Source of the DNA: Pachyseris speciosa
Lineage: Eukaryota; Cnidaria; Anthozoa; Scleractinia; Pachyseridae
Length of the DNA stretch: 64,000 nucleotides
Direction of reading: 5' to 3'
Assembly (NCBI GenBank): GCA_016490735.1
Contig: JAEMWC010000047.1
Span: forward strand, 1,665,001-1,729,000
Part shown: positions 46,386 to 64,000 of the stretch, piece by piece
How the letters are laid out: each line of letters begins with the position of its first letter
How positions within the stretch are numbered: position 1 is the first letter of the stretch
Notes under the pieces: generated by a model
Database searches by the model: none
Seen by the model: only the letters and a program-made list of their open reading frames with translations
Told to the model about the DNA's origin: nothing
Translations under genes and position numbers: made by a program

Positions 46386-46508
46386 TGTGTTTCCTGTTTC
46401 CTGTCCCTCACGCGCCCCCTCACGCGCCTCGCGCGCTCGAACCTCCCGCGCTTCACGGGCTCGTTTTTCCCCTTTCCCTCCCCTTCGACGCGTGCCACGC
46501 AGGCTACC
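46386..46508. mobile_element. Second copy of the same MITE family, left end poor
   Basis: The right end CCTTTCCCTCCCCTTCGACG, then CGTGCCACGCAGGCTACC, matches the element at 45310-45436. It is CpG- and Arg-codon-rich (CGCGCC repeats) and terminates the RecQ relic. Confidence 0.65.
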
Positions 46509-46759
46509 AGGGGATTGGGGAGAGCGACCTGCAAGGCGACGAAAAAACACAGTAAAAATGGGAATTATTATTAAAAGTGGCTCGTCGCCATAGTACCGGT
46601 TGCTTAAAACAAACAAAATCGAAAGGAAATTGAATTTACGCCAAAAACGTAAATTATTAATGCCTGGCGGTTAAATCTATTTAGGTCTTCCATGCGTATG
46701 TCTTCTCCGTTCAAGTCAGTTACTTTTTAAATATTTTGTAAGGACTTTGAAGAGAATCC

Positions 46760-47130
46760 GAGATATTGGTTGTTTACCATTAATTTGTAAAAAAAAAAAA
46801 ATCCGGAAATTTTTATTGGGAATTTTCGTTCGGAAAGAAAGGTACGTTTTGTTTACCATTTGCCTAAAATTTCCAGATTGTCAGGTCGCGCTCGCTGATT
46901 GGATAGATTACGCTCGGCCAAAAGCCAAGAGGACTGAAACTAGTACGAAACTAGAAACTTCTAAATGGTAAACGAATTTCCACTGGGAACGTCCCAAATG
47001 GGAAAACCTTTTCAGAACTCTCGTTTGTCCCTGGAATTTTCTAGTGGGACGAACCAAAAAAACGTTTACTATTTTACATTCCAACCGGAATTTCCGGGAA
47101 TTTGTGGTAAATGGTAAATGACCATTCATT
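46760..47130. repeat. Non-autonomous repeat related to 35110-35430
   Basis: Repeated TTTACCATT/AATGGTAAA and TTTCCGGAA-type blocks in both orientations (46765-46780, 46853-46862, 46963-46972, 47104-47118) suggest an inverted-repeat element without coding capacity. Confidence 0.45.
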
Positions 47131-47649
47131 TTCGGCTGGGATCACATGTTTTTGAACTGTTTGTCGACTTGCAATTGTTTGAGTTTGAAGATTGACGATA
47201 AAATAGCGCCAGTTGAACGGACGACGCTAAAAGTCATGGTTGACCCCATTTTAATGGGTTTTAATAGCTGTTAAAACAGTTAAAACAGCTATAAAGGCTC
47301 ACGGAGTTTCACTTTTCTCGAGACTTGTTTCTCCGAAAAGTTCTTGTTTTGCGCATAAACCACATTCTTCATTACGTATTCCCCAGTCTCTCTATTTAAA
47401 GATTTAGCAACGCACTGTTAGAAAAAACAAAATGTGTTGCAATCTTTCTATTTGTTACGTTAATATTTGACCTACGTCGGGGTGAAACTTTAAAAACAAA
47501 GCAAATGCAAATTGTGGGCTGAACGTCAATTCGAGCAAACACTGATCTACATTGTATATCCTAGACAGACCAGTGTCAGGGTGTTGATAGCAGCTGGAAT
47601 CGAAGACTGAAGGCGTACGAGATACAAGGATTTAGCATCTTTCTCAGCG
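47131..47649 (+). promoter_or_regulatory. 5' flank of DUF885 gene B
   Basis: The promoter and 5' UTR must lie here. A TATTTAAAG at about 47394 may be TATA-like. GTTAAAACAG units are repeated three times at 47259-47292. No coding sequence. Confidence 0.35.
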
Positions 47650-63628
<15,979 letters not shown>

Positions 63629-64000
63629 GTAAGCATGCATATGCAGTATGCAATAAAACCAGAAAGGCAAAAATGCTTTTAAGAGAGCTAACAACTTTTA
63701 TTGTTAAATCTTCCAGGGTTTTGTTCCATGGGATATCAGCCCATATGGCCCCCCCCAACCTGCTTCCCTCCCCCCCCCACCTCCTCCCCCCACCTCCTCC
63801 CCCCCCCCCCCCCATCGCCATTTAATTGTTTACTTTTTGATAAAACAATTATTCAAGTCACAATCCTTCACTCGCCCCAGTCTCCCCATAGTTTCTGGGG
63901 TGGAAATTAAAATATGGCTGGATTACCACCCCGCGCTCCTCCCATGACCGGCTTTTCTCCGCAGGCCCAGAGCCTGATAAATAATTGTTCTTTGGTTATC
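63629..64000. other. Start of gene B intron 3
   Basis: The donor CAG|GTAAGC is at 63626-63634. C-rich low-complexity sequence (runs of C with CCTCC) lies at 63750-63815. No exon seen before the window ends. Confidence 0.6.

Overview
The window is nuclear DNA from an animal. Its genes are split by spliceosomal introns with GT/AG ends, it is about 60% A+T, and it is crowded with short inverted-repeat elements, tRNA-derived SINEs, LINE 3' ends and a DIRS-type retroelement. The gene content and the repeat style suggest an anthozoan cnidarian, probably a stony coral. That assignment is an inference; no species marker is present.

Layout. (1) 412-1030 is a degenerate pentanucleotide satellite followed by a tRNA-derived SINE. 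(2) 2196-5085, minus strand: a two-exon BTB-BACK-Kelch gene whose intron holds a TAA-flanked MITE. (3) 6321-9313, minus: an unrecognised two-exon coiled-coil gene, head to head with (4) 9490-28083, plus: a nearly complete 23-exon MSH3 mismatch-repair gene, with a short shared promoter containing an E2F-like site. MSH3 has a one-base deletion in exon 21, inside the ABC signature. A dead copy of exon 11 follows the real exon 11. (5) 28830-37619, minus: a complete nine-exon gene (793 aa) for a membrane-anchored DUF885 protein, a predicted metallopeptidase. (6) 38575-46505: a repeat island with a Crypton-like fragment, a broken and rearranged DIRS element, and a decayed RecQ-like helicase. (7) 47650-63628, plus: the first three exons of a second DUF885 gene, divergently oriented to the first and running off the window. 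Its 10.4-kb first intron and 4.3-kb second intron are filled with MITEs, an inverted nest of tRNA-like SINEs and a LINE-in-LINE nest.

How the parts relate. The two DUF885 genes are paralogues: the second and third exons have identical lengths and phases, and the membrane anchors are nearly identical, so they arose by duplication that left them head to head. MSH3 (partner of MSH2 in MutS-beta) and the unknown coiled-coil gene probably share regulation through one promoter. The rest is mainly transposon history, and several insertions can be defined exactly from target-site duplications (TAA, ATT, TTAA, TAG, GGGGCACC).
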